From contig NZ_JAAEAH010000043.1 of NCBI RefSeq assembly GCF_010998615.1, positions 1 through 64,000 on the forward strand: a DNA stretch of 64,000 bases, read 5' to 3'. The notes beneath the pieces are model-generated. The model did not search any database. It saw only the letters and a program-made list of their open reading frames with translations, and was not told the origin of the DNA. The stretch comes from Myxococcus sp. CA023 (GTDB lineage: Bacteria; Myxococcota; Myxococcia; Myxococcales; Myxococcaceae). The position numbers were made by a program, and so were the translations under genes. This document shows, piece by piece, positions 39,011-47,719 of the stretch. How positions within the stretch are numbered: the stretch's first letter is position 1; the number at the start of each line of letters is the position of its first letter.

Positions 39011-39973
39011 ATGATTGCTCCAGAGTCCCTTGAACGCGCGGTGGAATTGCTGCGGCACGGTGGTGTCGTCGCCCTGCCGACGGAAACCGTCTACGGTCTG
39101 TCCGCCAACGCGGAGGACGAACTGGCCGTGCGCCGCGTCTTCGCCATCAAGGGACGCCCCGCCACCCACCCGCTCATCGTCCACATCCCAGGCGTCGAAC
39201 ACCTGAACACGTGGGCACGTGAGGTCCCGGAGGCCGCACGGAAGCTGGCCGAAGCCTTCTGGCCCGGGCCGTTGACGCTGGTGCTGCCGCGCACGGCGCG
39301 GGCCACGGATGCCGTCACGGGTGGGCAGGACACGGTGGCTCTGCGCGTGCCGAATCACCCGGTGGCGCTCGCGGTGCTCCAGAAGCTGGGCGGAGGCCTG
39401 GCGGCACCGAGCGCGAACCGGTTCGGGAAGGTGAGCCCCACCACGGCGGAACACGTGCGGGAGGACCTGGGCGGAGACGTAGACCTCGTCCTGGATGGAG
39501 GCCCGTGCACGGTGGGGGTGGAGTCGACCATCGTGGACTTGAGCTCGGATGAGCCCGCGATTCTCCGGCCCGGCGGTCTGGCGGCGGAGGACGTGGAGCG
39601 GGTGCTGGGGCGCAAGGTGCCGGTGCGCACGTCGTCGACGGTGCGCGTGTCGGGTTCACTGGAGTCGCACTACGCGCCGCGTGCTGGCGTGGTGCTGACC
39701 GAGCCTGGACAGGCGGTGGCGCGCGTCCAGGAACTGCGTGGACAGGGATTGCGCGTGGGTGTCCTCGGACCGGCGAGCCTTGCGTTGCCCCCCGATGTGC
39801 CGCGCTTCGATGTACCGGATGAGCCTGCTGGGGCAGCGCGTGTGCTGTACGCCCGGCTGCGTGAAGCGGATGCCCAGGGGCACGACGTGCTGGTGGCGTG
39901 CCTCCCGGCGGAGAGTGGGCTGGGCATCGCGGTCCGGGACCGGCTGTCGCGGGCCGCCGCGCCGCGGGGGTAG
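39011..39973 (+). CDS. L-threonylcarbamoyladenylate synthase (Sua5/YrdC)
   Basis: A 320-residue enzyme that makes threonylcarbamoyl-AMP from threonine, bicarbonate and ATP for the t6A37 tRNA modification. The YrdC domain (~residues 1-200) shows PTETVYGLSANA, KGRPATHPLIVHI, FWPGPLTLVLPR and SANRFGKVSPTT. A C-terminal Sua5 domain begins around SGSLESHYAPRAGVV, so it is the long Sua5 type. The start is ATG 39011, 31 bp from the divergent TIGR01777 gene. Confidence 0.93.
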   Translation: MIAPESLERAVELLRHGGVVALPTETVYGLSANAEDELAVRRVFAIKGRPATHPLIVHIPGVEHLNTWAREVPEAARKLAEAFWPGPLTLVLPRTARATDAVTGGQDTVALRVPNHPVALAVLQKLGGGLAAPSANRFGKVSPTTAEHVREDLGGDVDLVLDGGPCTVGVESTIVDLSSDEPAILRPGGLAAEDVERVLGRKVPVRTSSTVRVSGSLESHYAPRAGVVLTEPGQAVARVQELRGQGLRVGVLGPASLALPPDVPRFDVPDEPAGAARVLYARLREADAQGHDVLVACLPAESGLGIAVRDRLSRAAAPRG

Positions 39974-40013
39974 CGATTACGCAATCGGGGCCCACCTTCG
40001 GTACAGTGGGCGG

Positions 40014-40598
40014 ATGGAGACAGCGCGCAGCGCATCCAGCAGTTCGTCCGTTCACATGGATTGGGTCCGATGGTTCGGTTGGACCTGCGCCGCAGTCCTA
40101 GCCAGCCTCGTTTTCGCGATTATAACCAAGGGGCTGGGGGCTGCGACGGCCTACAACCTGAATGGATTTCCACGCGTCCACCTTTATGCTGGCGAAATCC
40201 TTTCGGATGTATCGGCTGGCGTTGCGCAGTACCTGGCCGTCTTCATGTGCGGGAGGAAGGGCCGACCTGCCTTCTGGACTGGCATCATCGTCACCGAATT
40301 CGTTCGATTTGCCCCCGGGGCAGCACTGCTCGCTGCGATTGCTGCGACCACATCATTCGAAATTGGAACGCTGCACTACAGCCCGTTCGTCTGGTGGACA
40401 GTGAGGGCCCTTGTCGCAACCGCATGCCTCGGTTGGCTGTGCATGAAACGAGCGCGTCCAAGCGTGGGCCTTGTGTTCGTCTCGGCACTCACCAGCGTTT
40501 CACTGCTGTGGATGGTCAGCATGCAACACCACGGGTTCGGCATCGACCTCATCCTTCCAGGGAGAAGCCAACTCCTTTGGGAACTGCTCGCGCAGTGA
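40014..40598 (+). CDS. Small membrane protein, family paralogue A
   Basis: A 194-residue protein with about five hydrophobic helices and no enzyme motif. It is one of three diverged paralogues here (also 41447 and 42673) that share RxFGWT near the start, AFWTGIIVTEFVRF in the middle, WW...R.L at helix 4 and WLCMK before the last helix. All three begin ME, supporting the ATG at 40014. The gene is AT-richer than its neighbours (one line counted: 55% GC). It is followed by a double-CXXCG gene. Function unknown; tandem membrane paralogues beside a SitI-like protein suggest immunity to a toxin, which is inference. Confidence 0.8.
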   Translation: METARSASSSSSVHMDWVRWFGWTCAAVLASLVFAIITKGLGAATAYNLNGFPRVHLYAGEILSDVSAGVAQYLAVFMCGRKGRPAFWTGIIVTEFVRFAPGAALLAAIAATTSFEIGTLHYSPFVWWTVRALVATACLGWLCMKRARPSVGLVFVSALTSVSLLWMVSMQHHGFGIDLILPGRSQLLWELLAQ

Positions 40599-40680
40599 CC
40601 CGGCATCAAGGCGCACGGCATTCATGTTGGTGAATCCCGAGCACGTCTGCCGGCAAGGTCACGGCAAGGAAGCAGGGCTC

Positions 40681-41424
40681 TTGAAACTCTACGTGGTTGA
40701 AGAAGACAGGGCCGCTGGGTTCACCGGAAACCTACGAGCCGTGCCGCCCTGGGGACTCCCAGGCGTCAGCCCCTGCGACACATGTGGAGCCGCAGGCGGC
40801 TGGGCTGGCCTCCAGTACCCGTGTGTCGACCTGTCGGGCCTCCAGCAGCGCAAGGCGCTCGAAAACCCAGGCCGGCAGGTCAGCTTCGAGGAATTCTCCC
40901 GATTGAGGGACTTGGTTCGTCCATTCGCGCCCGACTGGGCTCGGCTGGAACCAGGCGCCGATTTCGGTCCGCCCACCGGTACGGGCAGCGGCACCTTTGG
41001 CGACCTCTTCCTGCAGAACCCATGGTCGCTCTACATCCGCCGTGAAGCCGTGGAGCGCCTTCAGGGCGCGGGCATTCATGGCCTGTCAGGCTGCCCGCTG
41101 AACGTGCGGTTCCGAGGAAAGAACCCGCCCGAGCTGCTCGCCATGCAGTTGGAACTCCATGGCCGACTGCACATTGATGGCGTGCCGCCAGGAGAGAGCC
41201 CTGTCTGCCTGACATGCGGGGTGTCCCGACACGAGTTACCTCGGCCGCCAATTCTCGATGTTCGTTCGATGCCCGATCCTCCAGATCTTTTCCGGCTTTA
41301 CAACTGGCCCACTCTCATCGTGGCGAGCGAACGCATGGTGGCCGCAGTGCAGCACCTCTCCTTGCGTGGCATTCGCTTCAGCGAATTCGCGACCCGCCAA
41401 GGACCGTCCGTCTCCGTAACCTAG
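40681..41424 (+). CDS. Double-CXXCG motif protein (SitI-like)
   Basis: A 247-residue soluble protein with two zinc-binding-like CxxCG motifs, CDTCG (~residue 36) and CLTCG (~residue 180), which define the myxobacterial double-CXXCG paralogous family (TIGR02264). Members act as immunity proteins (SitI) to the contact-transferred SitA lipoprotein toxins of M. xanthus, from memory of published work. Family members begin M-K-x-Y/F-x-V-E-E-D, so I chose the TTG at 40681 (KLYVVEEDRAAGFTG), which follows AAGGAAGCAGGG. An upstream ATG at 40624 would add an unconserved leader. No SitA-like lipoprotein gene lies next to it. Confidence 0.82.
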   Translation: MKLYVVEEDRAAGFTGNLRAVPPWGLPGVSPCDTCGAAGGWAGLQYPCVDLSGLQQRKALENPGRQVSFEEFSRLRDLVRPFAPDWARLEPGADFGPPTGTGSGTFGDLFLQNPWSLYIRREAVERLQGAGIHGLSGCPLNVRFRGKNPPELLAMQLELHGRLHIDGVPPGESPVCLTCGVSRHELPRPPILDVRSMPDPPDLFRLYNWPTLIVASERMVAAVQHLSLRGIRFSEFATRQGPSVSVT

Positions 41425-41446
41425 AGAAAGGCGATATGCTCCGCGA

Positions 41447-42037
41447 ATGGAGTATTCACCGAGCGCAGCGTCCTCACTGAGGACACGCTACCTGGAATGG
41501 GGCCGCTGGGTCGGTTGGACCGTCGTCGCGGTCGTGGTGAACTTTGTACTCTCGGCGGTGACCTCTTTCGGAGGGAGGTACACGACGTCCGGCGGACAGG
41601 GCGATTGCATTTCCATCGGGTCGGCAACTTCCGATGTCGTCCTTGGCATGACGCCAGTCTTGGCCGTAGTCCTGTTCGGCAGAAAAGGCCCAAGCGCCTT
41701 CTGGACTGGCGTCGTGACCACCGAATTCGTTCGGTACGTCCCCTCAGCTGCGCTGATGGCGTGGGTCATCGCGGTCACTCCCATCCAAATGGGCACACTG
41801 CACCACTCCGCAATCTTCTGGTGGACGTCCAGGTCACTCATCGCGACGGGGGCCGCCATCTGGCTCTGCATGAAGCGAGAAGGTCCAGGCCCGCATGACA
41901 TGGTCGTCTCGGGGCTCGCGAGTGTCACACTGCTAATGCTCCTGAGCCTGCGGTGGGATGACTTCCCCGTCAATTTCATCCTCCCATGGAGAACTGACCT
42001 CCTCTTGCAACTGGCCTTACGAGGACCTCCACACTGA
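41447..42037 (+). CDS. Small membrane protein, family paralogue B
   Basis: A 196-residue paralogue of the proteins at 40014 and 42673. It shares GRWVGWT, FGRKGPSAFWTGVVTTEFVRYVPSA, FWWTSRSLIATGAAIWLCMK and an LPWRTDLLL motif near its end. About five helices. It starts 22 bp after the double-CXXCG gene. Its TGA overlaps a CTG that may start the following HEAT-repeat gene. Confidence 0.8.
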   Translation: MEYSPSAASSLRTRYLEWGRWVGWTVVAVVVNFVLSAVTSFGGRYTTSGGQGDCISIGSATSDVVLGMTPVLAVVLFGRKGPSAFWTGVVTTEFVRYVPSAALMAWVIAVTPIQMGTLHHSAIFWWTSRSLIATGAAIWLCMKREGPGPHDMVVSGLASVTLLMLLSLRWDDFPVNFILPWRTDLLLQLALRGPPH

Positions 42038-42084
42038 GCAAGAACAAGAAAGAGCCACTCTCCGGCAAGCAACGCAGAGCCGCG

Positions 42085-42591
42085 ATGAAAGACATCGTGG
42101 GTTCCGACCAGCACGCCATCGTCAACGCGGCAACACTCCTTTCGGGGGACCCAACAACGACAGGGGAACTGCTGGAGCTGCTCAAGGCCGAAAACAGGGC
42201 CGAGCCGCGACAGGGAATCCTCCATGCGCTCTCCTGGCACGGCGACCTCAGGACATGGGGCCTCATGGTGCGAATCCTCGCCGACGACAAAGAGGCCCCC
42301 AAGGTACGAGGACAAGCCGCGGAGGGACTCGCCTACATGTTCGACCTGGTGAAAGCCGATTCGCCTGAGTTCGAACTCGCGGTCAAGACGTTGCTGGAGG
42401 CACTCTCAGACCCGTCGCTTGAGGTCCGCTACAACGCGATTTTCGCAATCGGCGCGACGAAACATCCCCCGCTCATCCCGGCACTCGAAGCACTGCTCGG
42501 CGATTCAACTCCGGTGCCCGGCTGGGATGACACCATCGGGAAGAAGGCCGCCGATGCGATTGAATGGCTGACGTGGAGCAAGTCGTCGTGA
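42085..42591 (+). CDS. HEAT-repeat-like protein
   Basis: A protein of 168 residues from the ATG at 42085. It consists of helical pairs of HEAT/PBS-lyase type: SDQHAIVNAATLLSG, RTWGLMVRILADDKEAPKVRGQAAEGLAY, LSDPSLEVRYNAIFAIGATKH and PALEALLGD. Frame is open back to a CTG at 42034 that overlaps the stop of paralogue B and would give a basic N-terminus, SKNKKEPLSGKQRRAA. That could be the true coupled start. HEAT-repeat proteins are common as immunity or scaffold proteins, but no role is shown here. Confidence 0.75.
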   Translation: MKDIVGSDQHAIVNAATLLSGDPTTTGELLELLKAENRAEPRQGILHALSWHGDLRTWGLMVRILADDKEAPKVRGQAAEGLAYMFDLVKADSPEFELAVKTLLEALSDPSLEVRYNAIFAIGATKHPPLIPALEALLGDSTPVPGWDDTIGKKAADAIEWLTWSKSS

Positions 42592-42672
42592 CGCGACCTG
42601 AATCAGGCCTGACGCATGCCGCCGAAAGGCCTCCGCTCCGCATCGACAGGAGAAATACAGTACGCTTTTGAA

Positions 42673-43275
42673 ATGGAACCTTCTGCGACTGCGAGCGCTG
42701 CGCTGGCAAGGCCCCGTCCTGAATGGCTTCGAATCTTCGGATGGACCTGGGCGGCGCTCTTCGCAGTCCAGGTCTTCGAATTCGCGAGCAGACGGGTATC
42801 GGACGAGTGGCATTACTCCATGACGGGAGGGCCAGGGGACTGCATGTACTTCGGCGACGGGGTCTCAGACATCATGACAGGCCTTGCGCAACTTGTGGCT
42901 GTTTTCATGATTGGAAGAACGGGTCCGAGAGCATTCTGGACTGGCATCGTCACCACTGAATTCATCCGATTCGTCCCTACCGCCACCCTCATCGCGTGGT
43001 CCAGTGCTTCGCCCCCGCCCGATTTTGAGACGTTGCTTCGCTCCGCCCTTTTCTGGTGGCCATTAAGAGGCATCATTTCAGCCGTGGCCGTCATCTGGCT
43101 ATGCATGAAGCAAGACCGACAGAGTTCGCTGGCCGTGTCGCTGCTCGCAAGCCTCACGATCCTCGGGGCATTAAGCCTATTGAACAGGGAGCTCTCCTTC
43201 AATGCCGCGCTCCCCTGGAGAACCGATAGCCTTTTGATCATGTTCGAACCCCGTGAGAGTCGCCCTTTTCATTAG
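42673..43275 (+). CDS. Small membrane protein, family paralogue C
   Basis: A 200-residue third paralogue: LRIFGWTWAALF, GRTGPRAFWTGIVTTEFIRFVP, FWWPLRGII and IWLCMKQD align with copies A and B. Like copy B it has a GGxGDC motif after helix 1 and LPWRTD near the end. The ATG at 42673 aligns with the ME starts of the other two; an upstream ATG at 42616 would add 19 unshared residues. It ends the island, 75 bp before the 3' end of the convergent SNF2 gene. Confidence 0.8.
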   Translation: MEPSATASAALARPRPEWLRIFGWTWAALFAVQVFEFASRRVSDEWHYSMTGGPGDCMYFGDGVSDIMTGLAQLVAVFMIGRTGPRAFWTGIVTTEFIRFVPTATLIAWSSASPPPDFETLLRSALFWWPLRGIISAVAVIWLCMKQDRQSSLAVSLLASLTILGALSLLNRELSFNAALPWRTDSLLIMFEPRESRPFH

Positions 43276-43350
43276 ACGCCCTCGATGTGATGGACGGGTG
43301 TTCGACGTCGGAGCACGAGAACCAGGGTCGGCCCCTGCATCCCCCATGAA

Positions 43351-46300
43351 TCAGTGCCGAGTCCGGGGCCCTTCCTCTTCCCCAGGCGGAGCCAGCCGCT
43401 GGGACAACAGCCCCAGCAACTCCTGTGTCGACAGCCGTCCCGCCGCATCCTTCCCTTCCAGCACACCCGCAACCAGCGCGCGCTTGTGCTCGTGCAGCGA
43501 CAGCATCTGCTCCTCGATGGTCCCCCGCGTCACCAGGCGGTACACCGTCACCGGCCGCTCCTGCCCAATCCGGTGCGCGCGGTCAGAGGCCTGGTCCTCC
43601 ACGGCGGGGTTCCACCACGGGTCCAGGTGAATCACCGTGGTCGCCGCCGTGAGATTGAGCCCGAAACCACCGGCCTTGAGCGAAATCAGGAACAGCGGCA
43701 CGTCCCCCTCCTGAAACGCGCGGACCCGCTCGGCCCGAGCCCCCGCGGGCGTCTGCCCATCCAGGTACTCGTAATCAATCCCCTCCGCGTCCAGCACCCC
43801 GCGCACCAGAGCCAGGTGGGAGGTGAACTGGCTGAACACGAGCGCGCGATGCCCCTCCGCGCGGAGCTCCCGCACCAACTCCATGAACCGCTCCAGCTTG
43901 GCCGACTCCAGCTTCGACCCGGCGTCATACAGCCGCGGATGTGAAGCCAGGAGCCGCAGCCGTGTGAGCGCCGCCAGAATCTCGATGCGCCGCTCCTGCT
44001 CTTTCATCTTCGGCTTGCGCGTCTCCAAATCAGAGAGCGCCGCCAGCCGCGCGTCCTCGTAGAGCGCCCACTCTTCCGACGAGAGGACAATGGGCACCCG
44101 GATGTCCGTCCGCGGAGGAAGCTGCGCCTCCACCTGAGCCTTCGTCCGGCGCAGCAGGAAGGGCTGGAGCACCCGAGCCAACGCGGGCGCGGCCGTCGGG
44201 TCCACGCCCCGCTCAATCGGCGCGGCGAAGCGCGAACGGAACGCCTCCCAGCTCCCGAGCAACCCCGAGAAGACGACGGCGAAGAGACTCCACAGCTCGC
44301 CCAGGTGGTTCTCCAGCGGCGTGCCCGACAGCGCGAACTTGAAGTCCCCCTGGAGCGCCCGCGCCGCCCGGAACCGGTGCGTCGTCGCGTTCTTCAACGT
44401 CTGCGCTTCATCGAAGATGATGGTGGAGAAGCGCAGCTTCGACAGTCGCTCGATGTCCCGCGTGAGCAGGCCATAGCTCAGCACCAGCACGTCCTTGGGC
44501 CCCAGTTGCTCCAACGTCCGGCCCCGGTCCGCCGCGTCCGAGAACAGCCTCATCCGCAGCGACGGCGCGAAGCGCTTCGCCTCGTCCATCCAGTTGAAGG
44601 CCACCGACGTCGGCGCCAGCACCAGCGCGGGCCCCAGCTTGCTCCGGTCCAGGAGCACCGTCAGCGCCTGCACCGTCTTGCCCAAGCCCATGTCGTCCGC
44701 GAGCACCCCACCCGCGCCCCACGAAGCCAGTCGCGTCAGCCAGCGGAAGCCCTCCAGTTGGTAATCCCGCAGCGCCGTCTTCAGTCCCGTGGGAACCCGC
44801 GGCTTCAGCTCCTTCGCCGCGAAGATGCGCTCCACCAGGGACTGCCACGTCTTGTCCGCCTCCACCTCGGCGCCCGCGTCCTGGAGCGCAGTGAGCGTCT
44901 CCACCGCGGAAGGCCCCACCTCCAGGCCATGGCGCGTGGCATGCGCATGGTCCGCCAGCCGCTCCAGGTGCTCTCGCAGCGCGCCTTCAATCTCCACGTA
45001 GGACGTCGAGTCCACCTGGACGAAACGTTCCTTCCGCCGCGCCGCATCGAGCAGCCGCGCCAACTCCACCCGCTCGCCTTCCACGGAGAGCCCACCCAGC
45101 ACGCCAAACCAGTCCCGCTTCCGCTCCAGGATGACCTTCAGCGCCGGAGGCGCGGCGGCGTGGAACAGCCGCACCGGCGCCCCCACCCACTCCAGCTCCG
45201 GCTTCGGCTCCAGTTCCACACAGGCCGAGAGCACCGCCAGGCCGCCCTGCGCGCTGGTGAAGCGGAAGGTGAAGGGCAGCTCCTCGGGCTCCGCCGTGTC
45301 GAGCGGCAACCGGGCCTGAAGCAACTCCGCCGCGTCGCGCTCCTGAATGAAGTCACGCACCGCGTGCACGGCCCCCGCCCCCCGCCGGACGTGGACGTCG
45401 CGTGCCCCCTCGCCCGGAATGAACGTGGGACTGTCCGGCAACGGGCGCGTGCGCAGCTCCACACGGACCGCCCCGCTCGCATGCGCCTCCATGCGCACCA
45501 CGGGGGCGTAGCGCAGCGGCACCGACTCCCCCAAGACGCTCCGAGGTAGCGCCACCGGCACGCGCAGGGACAGCTTCGACAGCTGGTCCAGCAGCGCGAC
45601 GTGGCTCTCCGGCGGAAACGAATTGCCGTGGCGGTTCAGCGCCGTCAGCAGCGCGCGGACCTCGGGGCCCGCGTCCAGCACCGTCAGCAGCCGCTGGCTG
45701 TCATCCCAGATGTAGAGCCCCTCCTCCGGCTGAGCCTTGCGCACCCGGTCCAGCATCGCCATGGGCAGCATCGCGCCATCCACCCCCGCGCTCACGATGA
45801 CCACGCCGCCCCGGTCCTCGGCGACGAGCCCGACCTTCGCGCGCTCGATGCGCACCAGCAGGTCCGGGTTCTCATCCAGGTGGATGCGGGGATGCCCCAC
45901 CAGTTCGAAGAGCAGCGCGCGCGACGCGGGGGCCTCCGACTCCGGCAGCAACGCCGCCAGGCGCGCGTCCGCCGCCGACAATTGCGAGCCATGGTCCTGC
46001 AGCAGCTTGCGCCGGCTCACCTTCGCGCCCGTGCTGCGCTGTCCCTTCTTGTTGCGCTTGTGCACGTAGGCCGCGAGCTCCACGCCGTACCCGTTGATGA
46101 CGTCCAGCCGCCAGGAGACCTCGCCGCCTCCGGGCCCACCGGGACTGTCGTCAACGGCTCGCTCCAGCGCCCGCAGCGCGCGCTCCCAACCGGGACGGAC
46201 CAGTTCCTCCAGCTCCTCTCCAAAGGACTCGGACCAGGGCTGGCGCAACCACAGCAACGCCGTGTCGATGGCCGCCAACAGGTGGACGCAGAACGTCGCG

Positions 46301-46896
46301 CCACAGGAGCAGTCCCCCGTCACCTCGGTGGGAGCGAAAATCAGCCGGGCCTCGGGAAGGATGAAGCCCGCATGCGCCCCCACTGGCAGCTCGGAGATGC
46401 GCGTCTCGCGAAGGCGGAAGCCCGGGAGCGGAGCGTCGTACTGCATCAGATCCGGCACCAGCGCGTGCATGGGCCGGGGAGCGACGGACGCTGGAACGCG
46501 CGCACGCAGCGCCAGCAGCAGACCATGGACGCGGTGCGTGCGGGACTCGGCGGGCGGAGCGAGCCGCTCCTCGAGCGAAGCCCGCGACGCCTCCGCGCCG
46601 AGCCGCTCCGCCTCCACGAAGCGCCAGGCGAGCGTGGGCAGCAGCTCCTTCATCCGAGGAGACGGCATCGCCTCCGTCATCCAACGCGCCAGCGAGTCCG
46701 TGCTCAGCAACTCCACGAGCCTTCGGCGGGCGAGCACGGGACGTGCCTGGGGCAACCAGGCCGCTTCCACCAGCGGCATCAGCACCGCCAGGCTCAGCCG
46801 CGACAAGTGCTCGAGCCCCTGCGCCCGCAGCCACGCCAGCGCGTCACGGGTCGTATCGAACAAGGGAGTCACGGGCTTCTCAGGCGGCTCGGACAT
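43351..46896 (-). CDS. SNF2-family DEAD-like helicase with SWIM zinc finger
   Basis: A 1181-residue SWI2/SNF2 ATPase that likely remodels protein-DNA complexes. A SWIM-type zinc motif (CSCGATFCVH, CxCxnCxH) lies near residue 210. The ATPase core begins with LADDMGLGKTVQAL (Walker A) and FDEAQTLKN (motif II, DEAQ), then LSGTPLENHLGELWSLF, LVFSQFTSHL and the HRIGQERPVTVYRLV motif VI region. The ATG at 46896 (MSEPPEKP) is chosen because the 91 upstream residues are unrelated and run into the divergent lipoprotein's leader. The region between residues ~300 and ~700 is the bacterial SNF2-associated part. Confidence 0.92.
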   Translation of the reverse strand: MSEPPEKPVTPLFDTTRDALAWLRAQGLEHLSRLSLAVLMPLVEAAWLPQARPVLARRRLVELLSTDSLARWMTEAMPSPRMKELLPTLAWRFVEAERLGAEASRASLEERLAPPAESRTHRVHGLLLALRARVPASVAPRPMHALVPDLMQYDAPLPGFRLRETRISELPVGAHAGFILPEARLIFAPTEVTGDCSCGATFCVHLLAAIDTALLWLRQPWSESFGEELEELVRPGWERALRALERAVDDSPGGPGGGEVSWRLDVINGYGVELAAYVHKRNKKGQRSTGAKVSRRKLLQDHGSQLSAADARLAALLPESEAPASRALLFELVGHPRIHLDENPDLLVRIERAKVGLVAEDRGGVVIVSAGVDGAMLPMAMLDRVRKAQPEEGLYIWDDSQRLLTVLDAGPEVRALLTALNRHGNSFPPESHVALLDQLSKLSLRVPVALPRSVLGESVPLRYAPVVRMEAHASGAVRVELRTRPLPDSPTFIPGEGARDVHVRRGAGAVHAVRDFIQERDAAELLQARLPLDTAEPEELPFTFRFTSAQGGLAVLSACVELEPKPELEWVGAPVRLFHAAAPPALKVILERKRDWFGVLGGLSVEGERVELARLLDAARRKERFVQVDSTSYVEIEGALREHLERLADHAHATRHGLEVGPSAVETLTALQDAGAEVEADKTWQSLVERIFAAKELKPRVPTGLKTALRDYQLEGFRWLTRLASWGAGGVLADDMGLGKTVQALTVLLDRSKLGPALVLAPTSVAFNWMDEAKRFAPSLRMRLFSDAADRGRTLEQLGPKDVLVLSYGLLTRDIERLSKLRFSTIIFDEAQTLKNATTHRFRAARALQGDFKFALSGTPLENHLGELWSLFAVVFSGLLGSWEAFRSRFAAPIERGVDPTAAPALARVLQPFLLRRTKAQVEAQLPPRTDIRVPIVLSSEEWALYEDARLAALSDLETRKPKMKEQERRIEILAALTRLRLLASHPRLYDAGSKLESAKLERFMELVRELRAEGHRALVFSQFTSHLALVRGVLDAEGIDYEYLDGQTPAGARAERVRAFQEGDVPLFLISLKAGGFGLNLTAATTVIHLDPWWNPAVEDQASDRAHRIGQERPVTVYRLVTRGTIEEQMLSLHEHKRALVAGVLEGKDAAGRLSTQELLGLLSQRLAPPGEEEGPRTRH

Positions 46897-47080
46897 GCAC
46901 CCGCTTCTTCGCAAAGCACGCACGAAACGCAAGCAGACCCGTGACGCGAGGACGCAAGACGGCTGGCTGCCCCTGCACGGCCCCGCTCCACTTTCCGTAT
47001 GTCCCTGCCGATATGGCCCCCCTGGCCGTGGCGTTTTCACCCAACGACACACGTCCCGCGTCCCACACGGAGGCCCGCCG

Positions 47081-47671
47081 ATGACGATGACCCCCGCGTT
47101 CGTAAGCATCCTCACGCTGCTCGCACTGGTGGGTTGCACGAACCAACGCAAGACGCTGCTGGAGCGCACGAGCAGCTATGTGGTGTACGACATGCCCGCA
47201 CGGCAGGTCATGAAGGCCGCCGAGGCGATTCTGAGTGAGCGCGGCTATGCCCTGCTACCCAGCACGGACCCGATGTTCCTCATCACGCCGTGGAAGGTCT
47301 CCGGCAACTACGACGTCTTCACCCACTGGTCCCGCGTCTACGTCGAGGGGCACAAGCGTCCCGACGGCCGGTTCACCGTGCGCGCATACCATATGGCCGC
47401 CAACATGCCCGCCCGGACGCAGTCGCTGCCGACGCCGGAGACGACGACCATGACGGCCCCCGAGGAGAAGCAGAACATCATGCCCACGGTCCTGCTCTCC
47501 ACCGAGCCCGTGCTGGTGCGCTCCGCCAGGCCCAACCTCCGCAGGGACCTTGAACTCGAATGGGCCATCATGGAGCGGCTCGACCCAGACTTCGCCGGAC
47601 GCGTCAAGACGCAGGTCGACGTGTATCTCGCCCATTCGTCCTCGAAGCGGCCGGGTGACGTACTTGAATGA
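47081..47671 (+). CDS. Hypothetical lipoprotein
   Basis: A 196-residue lipoprotein with the lipobox LVGC near residue 19. The mature part resembles small alpha/beta outer-membrane-associated proteins, beginning QRKTLLERTSSYVVYDMPA and containing an AEAILSERGY helix and ITPWK strand. No catalytic motif. The ATG at 47081 follows ACGGAGG. It lies divergent from the SNF2 gene across a ~185-bp gap and 48 bp before another lipoprotein gene. Confidence 0.8.
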   Translation: MTMTPAFVSILTLLALVGCTNQRKTLLERTSSYVVYDMPARQVMKAAEAILSERGYALLPSTDPMFLITPWKVSGNYDVFTHWSRVYVEGHKRPDGRFTVRAYHMAANMPARTQSLPTPETTTMTAPEEKQNIMPTVLLSTEPVLVRSARPNLRRDLELEWAIMERLDPDFAGRVKTQVDVYLAHSSSKRPGDVLE

Positions 47672-47719
47672 CCTCGCCTGCTTCGATATCCCGCGAGGGC
47701 TGCCAAGGAGCGTCCCCGC

